53,606 nt of DNA, taken from assembly GCA_946410595.1 (NCBI GenBank), contig CAMKAU010000006.1, positions 1-53,606 on the forward strand, given 5' to 3'. Below the pieces are notes generated by a model. That model saw only the letters and a list, made by a program, of their open reading frames with translations, was not told where the DNA came from and ran no database searches. The position numbers and the translations under genes are program-made. Below, piece after piece: positions 26,178 to 34,431 of this stretch; the stretch's first letter is position 1; each line of letters opens with the position of its first letter. The stretch is from an uncultured Clostridia bacterium. Its GTDB lineage: Bacteria; Bacillota; Clostridia; Oscillospirales; CAG-272.

Positions 26178-28025
26178 TTACTCCTTAATGATCGCGCCGA
26201 ACTTGCAGGTGTCATAGCAGGCGCCGCACTTGATGCACTTTTCGGGATCGATATGATGCGGCTCTTTGACGGTGCCGGAGATGGCGCCCACCGGGCACTT
26301 GCGCGCGCACGCGGTGCAGCCGCGGCACTTGTCTTCGAGGATCTTATACTGCATCAGGTTCTTGCAGACGTGCGCTGGGCACTTCTTGTCGCGGACGTGC
26401 GCAACGTACTCGTCGCGGAAGTACTGCAGCGTGGAGAGGACGGGGTTCGGAGCCGTCTGGCCGAGTCCGCAGAGAGAAGCGGATTTCACGTAGTTGCAGA
26501 GAGCTTCCAGTTTGTCAATGTCTTCCATCTCGCCGTTTCCGCTTGTGATCTTGTTGAGGATCTCAAGCATCCGGACGGTACCGACGCGGCAGGGCGTGCA
26601 CTTGCCGCAGGATTCATCGACGGTGAACTCGAGGAAGAACTTGGCGATATCGACCATGCAGTTGTCCTCATCCATGACGATGAGTCCGCCGGAGCCCATG
26701 ATCGAGCCGATCTTGGCGAGGTTTTCATAGTCGATCGGGGTGTCGAGGTGCTGAGCGGGGATGCAGCCGCCGGAAGGACCGCCGGTCTGCGCGGCTTTGA
26801 ACTTCTTGCCGTTCGGGATGCCGCCGCCGATCTCTTCGATGATCTCGCGGAGGGTGGTGCCCATCGGGATCTCGACAAGGCCGGTGTTCTTGATCTTGCC
26901 GCCGAGCGCAAAGACCTTGGTGCCCTTGGAGGTCGCCGTTCCCATGGAGGCGAACCAGTCGGCGCCTTTGAGGATGATCTGCGCGACGTTGGCGTAGGTT
27001 TCCACGTTGTTCAGGATGGACGGACGACCGAAGAGCCCCTTGATCGCGGGGAAGGGAGGACGGGGACGCGGCTCGCCGCGCTTGCCCTCGATGGAGGTCA
27101 TCAGAGCGGTCTCCTCGCCGCAGACGAACGCGCCCGCGCCGAGACGGAGCTTCAGATCGAAGTTGAAGCCGGTGCCGAGAATGTTCTCGCCGAGCAGGCC
27201 GTAGCTGCGCGCCTGGTCGATCGCGATCTGCAGACGCTTGACGGCGATCGGATATTCGGCGCGGACGTAGATATACCCCTCGTCGGAGCCGATCGCGTAA
27301 CCGGCGATCGCCATCGCCTCGATCACGGCGTGCGGGTCGCCTTCAAGGACCGAGCGGTCCATGAACGCGCCGGGGTCGCCCTCGTCGGCGTTGCAGCAGA
27401 CGTACTTTTTGCCGGCGGGCTGATTGGCGGCAAACTGCCATTTGTTGCCGGTGGGGAAGCCCGCGCCGCCGCGGCCGCGGAGGCCGGAGGCCTTAACGGT
27501 GTCAATGACCTGCTGGGGGGTCATTTCGGTCAGAACCTTGGCAAGGGCCTGATAACCGTCGGTCCCGATATACTCGTCGATGCTCTCGGGGTCGATCACG
27601 CCGCAGTTGCGGAGCGCAACGCGGGTCTGCTTTTTATAGAAGGAAGTATTGTCAAGGGAATAGACGTCCGCGCCCGCGCCGGAGTTGGCGCCGATGGTGT
27701 ACTCCGCCACGATCTTGCCGCCGAGGATATGCTCCTCGAAGACGCGCTTCGCCTTTTCGGCGTCCATCTTGACGTAGGTCACCTTTTCCTTGCCCGGTTC
27801 CGTGATCTCCACCACGGGCTCGTACTGGCAGATGCCGATACAGCCGGTCTGGGCGACGGTCACGTTGGTTTTGCCGGAAGCGGCGACAGCTTCTTCAAAC
27901 GCGTCAAGCACGGGACGGGCGCCCGCCGCAAGACCGCAGGTGGCCAGACCGACAAGGATCTTGGTGCCGGCGGCGGCCCCTTTCATCCTGTCGCGAACGG
28001 CGATAAGTTCTGCTAAACTGTTCAT
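26178..28025 (-). CDS. hydB: NuoF-like NADH/FMN subunit of bifurcating hydrogenase
   Basis: 615 aa from ATG 28025 (the track start 28043 is a TTG inside the SD). Binds NADH and FMN and is the bifurcation centre in HydABC/Hnd complexes. An N-terminal thioredoxin-like [2Fe-2S] domain (residues ~20-110, with CGLAAGARPVL and GCIGICQYEP) precedes the NADH/FMN domain with GLRGRGGAGFPTG and CGEETALMTSIEGKRG. The [4Fe-4S] motif ESCGKCTPCRVG follows, and two extra C-terminal ferredoxin clusters (CRGCTACARKCP, CIKCGACYDTC) are present. It lies 16 nt upstream of the catalytic subunit gene. Family call is firm; gene naming follows the HydABC scheme. Confidence 0.94.
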   Translation of the reverse strand: MNSLAELIAVRDRMKGAAAGTKILVGLATCGLAAGARPVLDAFEEAVAASGKTNVTVAQTGCIGICQYEPVVEITEPGKEKVTYVKMDAEKAKRVFEEHILGGKIVAEYTIGANSGAGADVYSLDNTSFYKKQTRVALRNCGVIDPESIDEYIGTDGYQALAKVLTEMTPQQVIDTVKASGLRGRGGAGFPTGNKWQFAANQPAGKKYVCCNADEGDPGAFMDRSVLEGDPHAVIEAMAIAGYAIGSDEGYIYVRAEYPIAVKRLQIAIDQARSYGLLGENILGTGFNFDLKLRLGAGAFVCGEETALMTSIEGKRGEPRPRPPFPAIKGLFGRPSILNNVETYANVAQIILKGADWFASMGTATSKGTKVFALGGKIKNTGLVEIPMGTTLREIIEEIGGGIPNGKKFKAAQTGGPSGGCIPAQHLDTPIDYENLAKIGSIMGSGGLIVMDEDNCMVDIAKFFLEFTVDESCGKCTPCRVGTVRMLEILNKITSGNGEMEDIDKLEALCNYVKSASLCGLGQTAPNPVLSTLQYFRDEYVAHVRDKKCPAHVCKNLMQYKILEDKCRGCTACARKCPVGAISGTVKEPHHIDPEKCIKCGACYDTCKFGAIIKE

Positions 28026-28095
28026 TCTTACTTTTCTCCTCAATATGTTTAATGTGGACCGGAAAGACAGGTCTTCCGGGATGGTTGCGCGGCTG

Positions 28096-28593
28096 TTATT
28101 TGGTGTATTTGGAAAGAATACCCTCGACCTGCGCGACGTTGAGCCGTCCGTACACTTCGCCGTTGACGGTCATGACGGGAGCAAGTCCGCACGCGCCGAT
28201 GCAGCGGGTGGCCTCAAGGCTGTACTTGCCGTCGCGGGAGGTCTCGCCCACGCCGAGGTTCAGCACGGAAGAGATCTTGTCCAGCACGCCGCCGGAGCCC
28301 TTGACGTAGCAGGCGGTGCCGAGGCAAACGGAGATGGCAACCTGTCCCTTCGGGTTGAGAGAGAACTGGGAATAGAAGGTGGAGACGCCGTACGCCTCCT
28401 CAAAGGGGACGCCGAGACCGGCGGCAACGCGGCGCTGGACCTCTTCGGGGAGATACCCGTAGATTTCCTGCGCGCCCTGCAGCACGGGCATCAGAGCGCC
28501 GGGTTCGTCTTTGTGCTCGGCGATCAGCTTGTCCAGAGCAAGCGCCTGCTCCTGCGTTCCGCTGAACGCCACGGTGGTCGGTTTCTTTTTCAT
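28096..28593 (-). CDS. hydC: NuoE-like [2Fe-2S] subunit of bifurcating hydrogenase
   Basis: 165 aa. Thioredoxin-like ferredoxin of the 24-kDa NuoE family. The helical N-terminus (ALMPVLQGAQEIYGYLPEEV) is followed by VSTFYSQFSLNPKG, then the four-Cys pattern SVCLGTACYVKG ... EATRCIGACGLAPV. It is the first gene of the operon, 70 nt before hydB, and completes the three-subunit HydABC/Hnd arrangement, which couples NADH and reduced ferredoxin oxidation to H2 formation. SD is AGGAGGCAG. Cytoplasmic. Confidence 0.94.
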   Translation of the reverse strand: MKKKPTTVAFSGTQEQALALDKLIAEHKDEPGALMPVLQGAQEIYGYLPEEVQRRVAAGLGVPFEEAYGVSTFYSQFSLNPKGQVAISVCLGTACYVKGSGGVLDKISSVLNLGVGETSRDGKYSLEATRCIGACGLAPVMTVNGEVYGRLNVAQVEGILSKYTK

Positions 28594-28673
28594 GTGCGGT
28601 TCTGCCTCCTGAAAATCATTCGGATATTTGATGCCGGCAGGGTGTGCGCGCCGGCTTTGCGAGATCGTTAATT

Positions 28674-28702
28674 ATTATACAATACGAAAAGGAAAAAGTC
28701 TA
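28674..28702 (-). promoter_or_regulatory. Promoter of the hydrogenase operon
   Basis: Minus-strand TAGACT (28697-28702), 17-bp spacer, TATAAT (28674-28679). The -10 is perfect and the -35 weak. Leader about 75 nt. Confidence 0.6.
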
Positions 28703-28822
28703 TACCTTTTCGCTGAAAATATTTATTTTTTAACAAAAAATCTTCTTTTTTCTCCGGCGCGGAAAAAGTGCCGAAACGGAGGAAAAAAGCGGGAGAAAAG
28801 TTGGGCGTTTTCCCGATTGAAA

Positions 28823-28834
28823 GAACAAATGTTC
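28823..28834. promoter_or_regulatory. Operator-like palindrome GAACA-AA-TGTTC
   Basis: Perfect 5-bp arms, 18 bp upstream of the -35 of the AraC-type gene. Possible regulator site; which protein binds is unknown. Confidence 0.35.
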
Positions 28835-28852
28835 AGCTTTGAAAAAACAGGA

Positions 28853-28881
28853 TTGCTATCATGAAGAAAAAATGTTATGAT
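28853..28881 (+). promoter_or_regulatory. Promoter of the AraC-type regulator / arabinan locus
   Basis: TTGCTA (28853-28858), 17-bp spacer, TGT-TATGAT (28876-28881, extended -10). Confidence 0.6.
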
Positions 28882-28912
28882 AAGATTAAATAGAAAGTGA
28901 GGTGATCGCGCC

Positions 28913-29704
28913 GTGGACTTCACGCTGGAGCAGTGTATGCACTTAAAGCGCCAGGAAAAGGGCTTTTCCATCACGCGGGACAGGGTCAAGTGCTATCTCT
29001 TTTGCCATTTCATCAATCCCGTCGACGTGGTCAGTCAGGGCAAGCTGATCCGCACCTCCGCCAACGCCTGTATGCTCTGGACGCCGGGCAGCCCCGTTTT
29101 TTATAAAGCGGAGATCATTTATCTCTTTCACAACTTCATCCATTTTCAGGTGGACGATCCGGAGGCGTTCGCCCGGATCGGCGTTCCGCTCAACTGTTTG
29201 TTTTATACCGAAATGCAGGACCGCATCACGCGCACGGTGGAGCAGCTCGAGTTTTTCCTCGGGCTTGGCGAGGAGGAGCGCAAGCCGCAGCTCAGCGAGA
29301 TGCTTTCCGATCTTTTCACCGGGCTCACGGAGGAGCAGAAAAACCAGCGCATCACCATCGGGCGCAGCACGCATTACGCCTTTGACAACCTCCGCAGCAT
29401 GATCTACATTTCGCCCGCCGAGTGGAGCGTGGAGAAGATGGCGGAGTACGTCTATCTCTCCCGATCCTACTTTTCCATCCGTTATAAAGATTACTACGGC
29501 ATCTCGCCGAACGAGGATCTCATACAGGCCTCTCTCTTGCTTGCGGTGCGGCTTCTGACGACGACCCGGATGCAGGTCACGGACGTTGCGTACGAGTGCG
29601 GGTTCCGCAGTCTGGAGTATTTCATCCGCCTCTTTAAAAGCAAGTACGGGGTCACCCCCGGCAAATACAGAGAACTCAATTTGATCGAGGAGGAAAACGG
29701 ATGA
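28913..29704 (+). CDS. AraC-family transcriptional regulator
   Basis: 263 aa, starting at GTG with AGTGAGGTGA upstream. The N-terminal ~150 residues look like a cupin-type sensor domain (CYLFCHFINPVDVV to the aromatic-rich VFYKAEIIYLFHNFIHFQVD). The C-terminal ~100 residues are the double HTH: WSVEKMAEYVYLSRSYFSIRYKDYYG and VTDVAYECGFRSLEYFIRLFKSKYGVTPGKYR, the second matching the AraC signature. The stop overlaps the start of the first GH43 lipoprotein gene (ATGA), so it is the head gene of the arabinan locus and probably its activator, with a plant-sugar ligand (inference). Confidence 0.92.
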   Translation: MDFTLEQCMHLKRQEKGFSITRDRVKCYLFCHFINPVDVVSQGKLIRTSANACMLWTPGSPVFYKAEIIYLFHNFIHFQVDDPEAFARIGVPLNCLFYTEMQDRITRTVEQLEFFLGLGEEERKPQLSEMLSDLFTGLTEEQKNQRITIGRSTHYAFDNLRSMIYISPAEWSVEKMAEYVYLSRSYFSIRYKDYYGISPNEDLIQASLLLAVRLLTTTRMQVTDVAYECGFRSLEYFIRLFKSKYGVTPGKYRELNLIEEENG

Positions 29705-31221
29705 TAAAAACGAACTCCCGCCTCCCGATCAAACTTCTCTCGTTTTTTCTCCTGCTTCCTTTCCTCTTTTCCGCCGTTTCCTGCGCAGCGGATCCGTCCG
29801 ATCCCGGCGGTACGGATAACGCGGCGGACACGGAGGGCGGAACGGACGCTCCGCTCCCGTTTGAGGACGGCGCGGTCTACCGGATCGAAACGCCCGGATG
29901 GTACTCGCTTTCCGGCGGCGATTTCGGCGCGGCGGAAAACGCCGCCGTTCTGACCTACGGGACGGCGGACGATCTCAACCAGCTCTGGCGCGTTCACGCG
30001 GCCGACGGAGGGATCCTTCTTGAGAATATGAGCGCCGGGCTTTATCTCAACGTCCGCGCGGACTCCAAAAAAGAGGGAGCGCCTCTCGCGCTCAACTCCC
30101 GCAGCGAGATCCGCTCGCAGCTCTGGACCGCCGCGCAGGCAGAAGGGAAGAAGGACGCGTTCTTCCTTCAAAACGCGGCGACCGGCGGCTTTGTAAAGGA
30201 CACGGCGGAGGAAACGTCGGGGACCGCGGTACAGACGCTTCTCTCCGGAGAGGCGACCCCGTGGACCTTCAAAAAGATCGCGGGGCCGGATACGGTCTTC
30301 CCGCGCGTTCTGATCCTCTCCGGGGACTACGTTACCGCCGCGAACTGCCCCGAGATCCGCAAGATAAACGGCGTTTATTACAATTTCAACCAGGCGGGCG
30401 GGATCGCGATCAAGCGTTCCTCCGATCTGAAAAACTGGCGCATGGTCGGTTCCGTTTACGACCCGAAGCCGGCCTGGCAGAGCTCCTACGGCTCGATCTG
30501 GGCGCCCGGCTGCTATCTGGTCGGCGATACGCTCCGCTGCTATTACGCGGTCTCCACGCTCGGCTCGCAGAACTCCGCGATCGGGATGGCGTACTGCGCA
30601 AACGGCAATCCCGCAAGCGGCTGGAAGGATGGCGGGCTGGTCATCTCCTCCCGGAGCGGCGATCCCTATAACTGTATCGACCCGAACATCTTCGTCGAAG
30701 ACGACGGGACGACCTATCTGATCTTCGGTTCCTATTGGACGGGGATCTATATGAGAAAGATCGATCCCGCGACCGGCCTGCTTGACGAAAAGGATCCCAC
30801 GCTTTGGCATCTTGCGCAGGGGCAGGGGGAGATGGAAGCGCCCTATCTGATCAAAAAGGACGGAACCTATTACCTTTTCGTCGCGATGGGCAATATCTCC
30901 AAAAACGATACCTATCACTGGGCGGTCGGAAGGAGTGAAAGTCTGTTCGGCCCCTATCTGGACAAAAAAGGCAACCCGATGCTGGAAGGCAACGTCTTTG
31001 CTCTTACCGAGTATAAAAACGGGGTGCATCGCGTCGGACACGCGCAGTGCTTCCTCGACGACGACGGAACGTATTATATGGTATCGGAGTACTGGAGGGA
31101 CCGTTTAGACCCGACCTGCAAGGTCTCCCTCCATATCAGCACGATCGTGTGGAACGATCAGGGCTGGCCGGTGACCGCTTTGGCGAGAGATCTCCCCCGC
31201 GAACTGGCGGGAAAGAAATAA
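29701..31221 (+). CDS. Ricin-type/GH43 arabinanase-like lipoprotein A, catalytic-base Asp absent
   Basis: 506 aa. Lipobox AVSC (Cys ~28) predicts membrane anchoring. A beta-trefoil, ricin-like module with three QxW-like repeats (NQLWRV, SQLWTA, TPWTFK) spans ~55-190. From ~200 there is a five-bladed GH43 domain close to endo-1,5-arabinanases: SIWAPGCYLVG, VSTLGSQNSAIGMA, the pKa-modulating Asp in CIDPNIFVEDDG, the acid Glu in MEAPYL, and a conserved His in VGHAQC. Where arabinanases have HDPxxI, carrying the base Asp, this protein has NCPEIR. It may be a binding protein or a slow or unusual enzyme. Overlaps the AraC gene by 4 nt. Confidence 0.85.
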   Translation: MIKTNSRLPIKLLSFFLLLPFLFSAVSCAADPSDPGGTDNAADTEGGTDAPLPFEDGAVYRIETPGWYSLSGGDFGAAENAAVLTYGTADDLNQLWRVHAADGGILLENMSAGLYLNVRADSKKEGAPLALNSRSEIRSQLWTAAQAEGKKDAFFLQNAATGGFVKDTAEETSGTAVQTLLSGEATPWTFKKIAGPDTVFPRVLILSGDYVTAANCPEIRKINGVYYNFNQAGGIAIKRSSDLKNWRMVGSVYDPKPAWQSSYGSIWAPGCYLVGDTLRCYYAVSTLGSQNSAIGMAYCANGNPASGWKDGGLVISSRSGDPYNCIDPNIFVEDDGTTYLIFGSYWTGIYMRKIDPATGLLDEKDPTLWHLAQGQGEMEAPYLIKKDGTYYLFVAMGNISKNDTYHWAVGRSESLFGPYLDKKGNPMLEGNVFALTEYKNGVHRVGHAQCFLDDDGTYYMVSEYWRDRLDPTCKVSLHISTIVWNDQGWPVTALARDLPRELAGKK

Positions 31222-31238
31222 AAGAAAGGAAATGCGCG

Positions 31239-32837
31239 ATGATGAAGCAAAGTGAAAACAAGCGGCGCGGCGAGAGGATCCGGGCGTTCGCCGCGGGCGC
31301 GTTGGCGCTCGTTCTGCTCCTTCCGGTCCTTCTCCTCACCGTCTCCTGCGACCGCGGACCGGGCGAAGAGACGACGGCGGGCGGTGGGACGGAAAACACG
31401 GGATCGCCCGATATGACGACCGATCCGGGAGGAACGGATATGACTGCATTACTTGAAGAAGGATCCGTTTACCGGATCGAAAACCCCGCTTGGTACGCTC
31501 TCTCGGGCGACGAGTTCGGCGCAAAGGAAAACGCGGAGGTCCTGACCGACGCGACAAACGACGATCTCAATCAGCTCTGGAAGGTCCATACCGTTGACGG
31601 CGGGATCCTGCTTGAGAATATGAGCGCCGGACTGTATCTGAGCGTGAAAGGAGACGCGGCAAGCGACGGCGCGCTCCTCAGTCTGAGATACCGGGACGAG
31701 AAACACGCCCAGGTCTGGGCCGTCTCCCCGGTCGAGGGTAAGGATAGCGCGTTTCTTCTTCAAAACGTCATGACCGGCGGCTTTGCCTCCGGCAAAGAGG
31801 CGGAAGGGACCGGCAGCGCGATCCAGAAGCTCGGGAAGGAAGAAGCGACCGTCTGGACCTTCAAAAAGATGGCGGGGGCGGACGTTCAGCTTCCGCGCGT
31901 TCTGATCCTCTCCGGCGATTACCGCTCGGCTACGAGCACGCCGGAGGTCCGCAAGGTCGACGGGGTCTACTATTCATATAATATGACCGGCGCGATCACG
32001 ATCAAGCGTTCAAACGATCTGAAAAACTGGATCAAGGTCGGCACGCTGTTTTCTGCCAGGCCCTCCTGGCTGAAGCAGGAAACGGGGTCCGAATCGATCT
32101 GGGCGCCCGGCTGCTATCTCGTCGGCGGTATGCTCCGCTGCTACTACGCGGTCTCCTCATCCGGCTCGCAGAACTCCGCGATCGGGATGGCGTATTCCGT
32201 GGCGAACAAACCCACCGTCGGCTGGAAGGACGGCGGGATGGTCATCGCCTCCAAAGACGGCGATCCCTACAACTGCATCGACCCGAATATCTTCGTCGAG
32301 GACGACGGCAGCACCTATCTGATCTTCGGCTCCGCCTGGACGGGGATCTATATGCGCAAGATCAACCCGGAGACCGGGCTGCTGGACGAAACGGAGCCAA
32401 CCCTCTGGCATCTTGCGCAGTCCTCGGAGAAGATGGAGGCGCCCTATCTGATCAAAAAGGACGGGTACTACTACCTCTTCCTTGCGATGGGGTATCTCAA
32501 CGACGAGAAAAAGGCCAAAACGATGCCGTACCGCTGGGCGGTCGGCAGAAGTGAAAGTCTCTTCGGCCCCTACGTTGACAAGAACGGAAAACCGCTTCTG
32601 GAAGGGAACACCTCCGCGCTGACCGAGAACAAAGCGGGCATCCAGGGCGTTGCGCACGCGCAATGCTTCCTCGACGACGACGGCACCTATTATATGGTGG
32701 CGGAGTCCTGGGAGGACCGCAGCGTATCGAAAACGCCGGTCGTCCTGCATATCAGCTCGATCGTGTGGAACGAGCAGGGCTGGCCGGTCACGGCGCTCGC
32801 GAAGGATCTTTTGAAAGAGCTTGCCGGAAAGAAATAA
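31239..32837 (+). CDS. Ricin-type/GH43 arabinanase-like lipoprotein B, catalytic-base Asp absent
   Basis: 532 aa from ATG 31239 (SD AAGGAAA; the track start 31047 runs back through the previous gene). Close paralogue of the upstream gene with the same plan: lipobox LTVSC, Gly/Thr-rich linker, trefoil with NQLWKV, AQVWAV and TVWTFK, then the GH43 domain with SIWAPGCYLVG, CIDPNIFVEDDG, MEAPYL and VAHAQC. The expected HDP base motif reads STPEVR here, so Asp is missing in this copy as well, by a different residue. It has a few inserted residues (KQETGSES) before the WAPG motif. Tandem duplication followed by divergence. Confidence 0.85.
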   Translation: MMKQSENKRRGERIRAFAAGALALVLLLPVLLLTVSCDRGPGEETTAGGGTENTGSPDMTTDPGGTDMTALLEEGSVYRIENPAWYALSGDEFGAKENAEVLTDATNDDLNQLWKVHTVDGGILLENMSAGLYLSVKGDAASDGALLSLRYRDEKHAQVWAVSPVEGKDSAFLLQNVMTGGFASGKEAEGTGSAIQKLGKEEATVWTFKKMAGADVQLPRVLILSGDYRSATSTPEVRKVDGVYYSYNMTGAITIKRSNDLKNWIKVGTLFSARPSWLKQETGSESIWAPGCYLVGGMLRCYYAVSSSGSQNSAIGMAYSVANKPTVGWKDGGMVIASKDGDPYNCIDPNIFVEDDGSTYLIFGSAWTGIYMRKINPETGLLDETEPTLWHLAQSSEKMEAPYLIKKDGYYYLFLAMGYLNDEKKAKTMPYRWAVGRSESLFGPYVDKNGKPLLEGNTSALTENKAGIQGVAHAQCFLDDDGTYYMVAESWEDRSVSKTPVVLHISSIVWNEQGWPVTALAKDLLKELAGKK

Positions 32838-32873
32838 AACCATCCGATCGGAATGGATTTGAGGAGTAAAAAT

Positions 32874-34382
32874 ATGAAAAAGACAGTTTTGCACGCGGAC
32901 AGGTATTTTGGCGGAACGCCGATCGACAAACGCATTTTCGGATCGTTTGCCGAGCATATGGGCCGTCTGGTTTACGGCGGGATGTATCAGCCGGGCCAGG
33001 CCACGGCGGATGAAAACGGCTTCCGGGGCGACGTGATTGATCTCGTGAAGGAACAGGGCGTAACGGCGCTGCGCTATCCCGGCGGCAACTTCGTTTCCGC
33101 TTACCGCTGGGAGGATACCGTCGGCGATCCCGCGACCCGCCCGGTCCGCACCGAGCCCGCCTGGAAGAACATCGAGACCAATCAGTTCGGTCTCAACGAG
33201 TTTATGACCTGGTGCCGCAAAACGGGGATCGAGCCGATCATGGCGATCAACCTCGGCACGAGAGGAACCGACGCCGCCCGCGATCTACTGGAGTACTGCA
33301 ATATGCCCGTCGGGACGAAGTTCTCCGACTGGCGCGCCTCCCACGGCTTCAAAGACCCGCACAACGTGCGGATGTGGTGCCTCGGCAACGAGATGGACGG
33401 CGTGTGGCAGATCGGGCACCGATCCGCCTTTGAGTACGGCTCCTCCGCCGTGCAGGCGGGGCGCCTGATGAAGCGGATCGACCCCAACCTAGAGCTTGTC
33501 GTCTGCGGCAGCGCGGGGATGGTGGTGCCGACCTTTGCCGCCTGGGACGCGGAAGTGCTGGAGCACACGTACGATATCGCGGACTTTATCTCCGTGCATA
33601 CCTATTTTGACAACCGCAACAAGACCCCACAGGATTCCGCCGCGTTTCTCAGCGCGTCGAACAGTCTTGACAAGCAGATCAACGCGATCATCTCGACCTG
33701 CGACTACGTCAAGGCCAAGCTCCGCAAAAAGACGACCGTCAACCTCAGCGTGGACGAGTGGAACGTCGTGTACCGTCCGCACGGGAAGGTGCCGGACGTC
33801 GACTGGACCTTTGCGCCGCATCAGATCGAGGACGTCTACAATCTCGAGGACGCGCTGGTCGTCGCCTCCTGCCTGATGACGCTGATGCGCCACGCGGATC
33901 GCGTCAAGATCGCCTGCCAGGCGCAGCTCGTCAACGTGATCGCGCCGATCATGACCTCGGACGACAAGGCGTGGCGGCAGACCATCTTCTACCCGTTTGC
34001 GGAGATGAGCCGCTGGGGCAGAGGCGAGATCCTGCCGCTGGTCTGCGACGGCGAGACCTACGAGGCGGGCGTGTACGGCACCTCGCCCCTCCTCGACGCG
34101 ATCCTGACCGAGGACAAGGAAAACGGCACGCTCACGCTGTTTGCGGTCAACCGTTCGCTCGACGAGGGAAACGAGATCACGCTGGATCTGCGCCAGTTTG
34201 AAGGGTACCGCGTGAAGCTCCACTCCGTCCTCAACAGCGAGGGGCTCCGCGACGTCAATACCGAGGAGCAGCCGGACAAGGTCCGTTCCGAGGCCCGCGG
34301 CGACGCGAAGCTGGAGGGCGGGATCCTGACCGCGCATCTGGAAAACCACTCCTTCAATACGATCCTTCTTTCCAAAAACTGA
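32874..34382 (+). CDS. abfA: Alpha-L-arabinofuranosidase, GH51
   Basis: 502 aa from ATG 32874 (SD TTGAGGAG). Releases terminal arabinose from arabino-oligosaccharides. No signal peptide, so intracellular. N-terminal strand HADRYFGGTPIDKRIFGSFAEHMG, RYPGGNFVSAYRWED, the acid/base Glu in WCLGNEMDGVWQIGH, and the nucleophile Glu in LSVDEWNVVY are all intact; the C-terminal beta-sandwich follows. With the two surface lipoproteins and the AraC regulator it forms an arabinan-use locus: oligosaccharides taken up from outside would be split here. No dedicated sugar transporter is in the window. Confidence 0.95.
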   Translation: MKKTVLHADRYFGGTPIDKRIFGSFAEHMGRLVYGGMYQPGQATADENGFRGDVIDLVKEQGVTALRYPGGNFVSAYRWEDTVGDPATRPVRTEPAWKNIETNQFGLNEFMTWCRKTGIEPIMAINLGTRGTDAARDLLEYCNMPVGTKFSDWRASHGFKDPHNVRMWCLGNEMDGVWQIGHRSAFEYGSSAVQAGRLMKRIDPNLELVVCGSAGMVVPTFAAWDAEVLEHTYDIADFISVHTYFDNRNKTPQDSAAFLSASNSLDKQINAIISTCDYVKAKLRKKTTVNLSVDEWNVVYRPHGKVPDVDWTFAPHQIEDVYNLEDALVVASCLMTLMRHADRVKIACQAQLVNVIAPIMTSDDKAWRQTIFYPFAEMSRWGRGEILPLVCDGETYEAGVYGTSPLLDAILTEDKENGTLTLFAVNRSLDEGNEITLDLRQFEGYRVKLHSVLNSEGLRDVNTEEQPDKVRSEARGDAKLEGGILTAHLENHSFNTILLSKN

Positions 34383-34395
34383 ACCCATCCAAAAA

Positions 34396-34429
34396 GAAAG
34401 CGGACGCTGGCGTCCGCCTTCTTTTTTTG
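34396..34429. terminator. Bidirectional terminator between GH51 and SLH genes
   Basis: Stem gcggacg / cgtccgc with CTGG loop, flanked by AAAAAGAAA and CTTCTTTTTTT. It serves the arabinan operon and the converging SLH gene (stop 34432). Confidence 0.82.
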
Positions 34430-34431
34430 CG

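Larger units (their letters stand above)
28594..28912. other. Divergent intergenic region between hydrogenase operon and araC-type gene
   Basis: 319 bp without a gene. It holds the two divergent promoters listed separately, a short GCCGGC inverted repeat in the hydrogenase leader (28633-28655), and the operator-like palindrome at 28823. I see nothing else in it. Confidence 0.6.

Noticed and set aside
24374-26188. 604-aa plus-strand ORF over the hydrogenase gene, and 26061-28016 over the NuoF-like gene
   Set aside because: Both are antisense to genes with complete Fe-S and NADH motifs; no promoter or SD.
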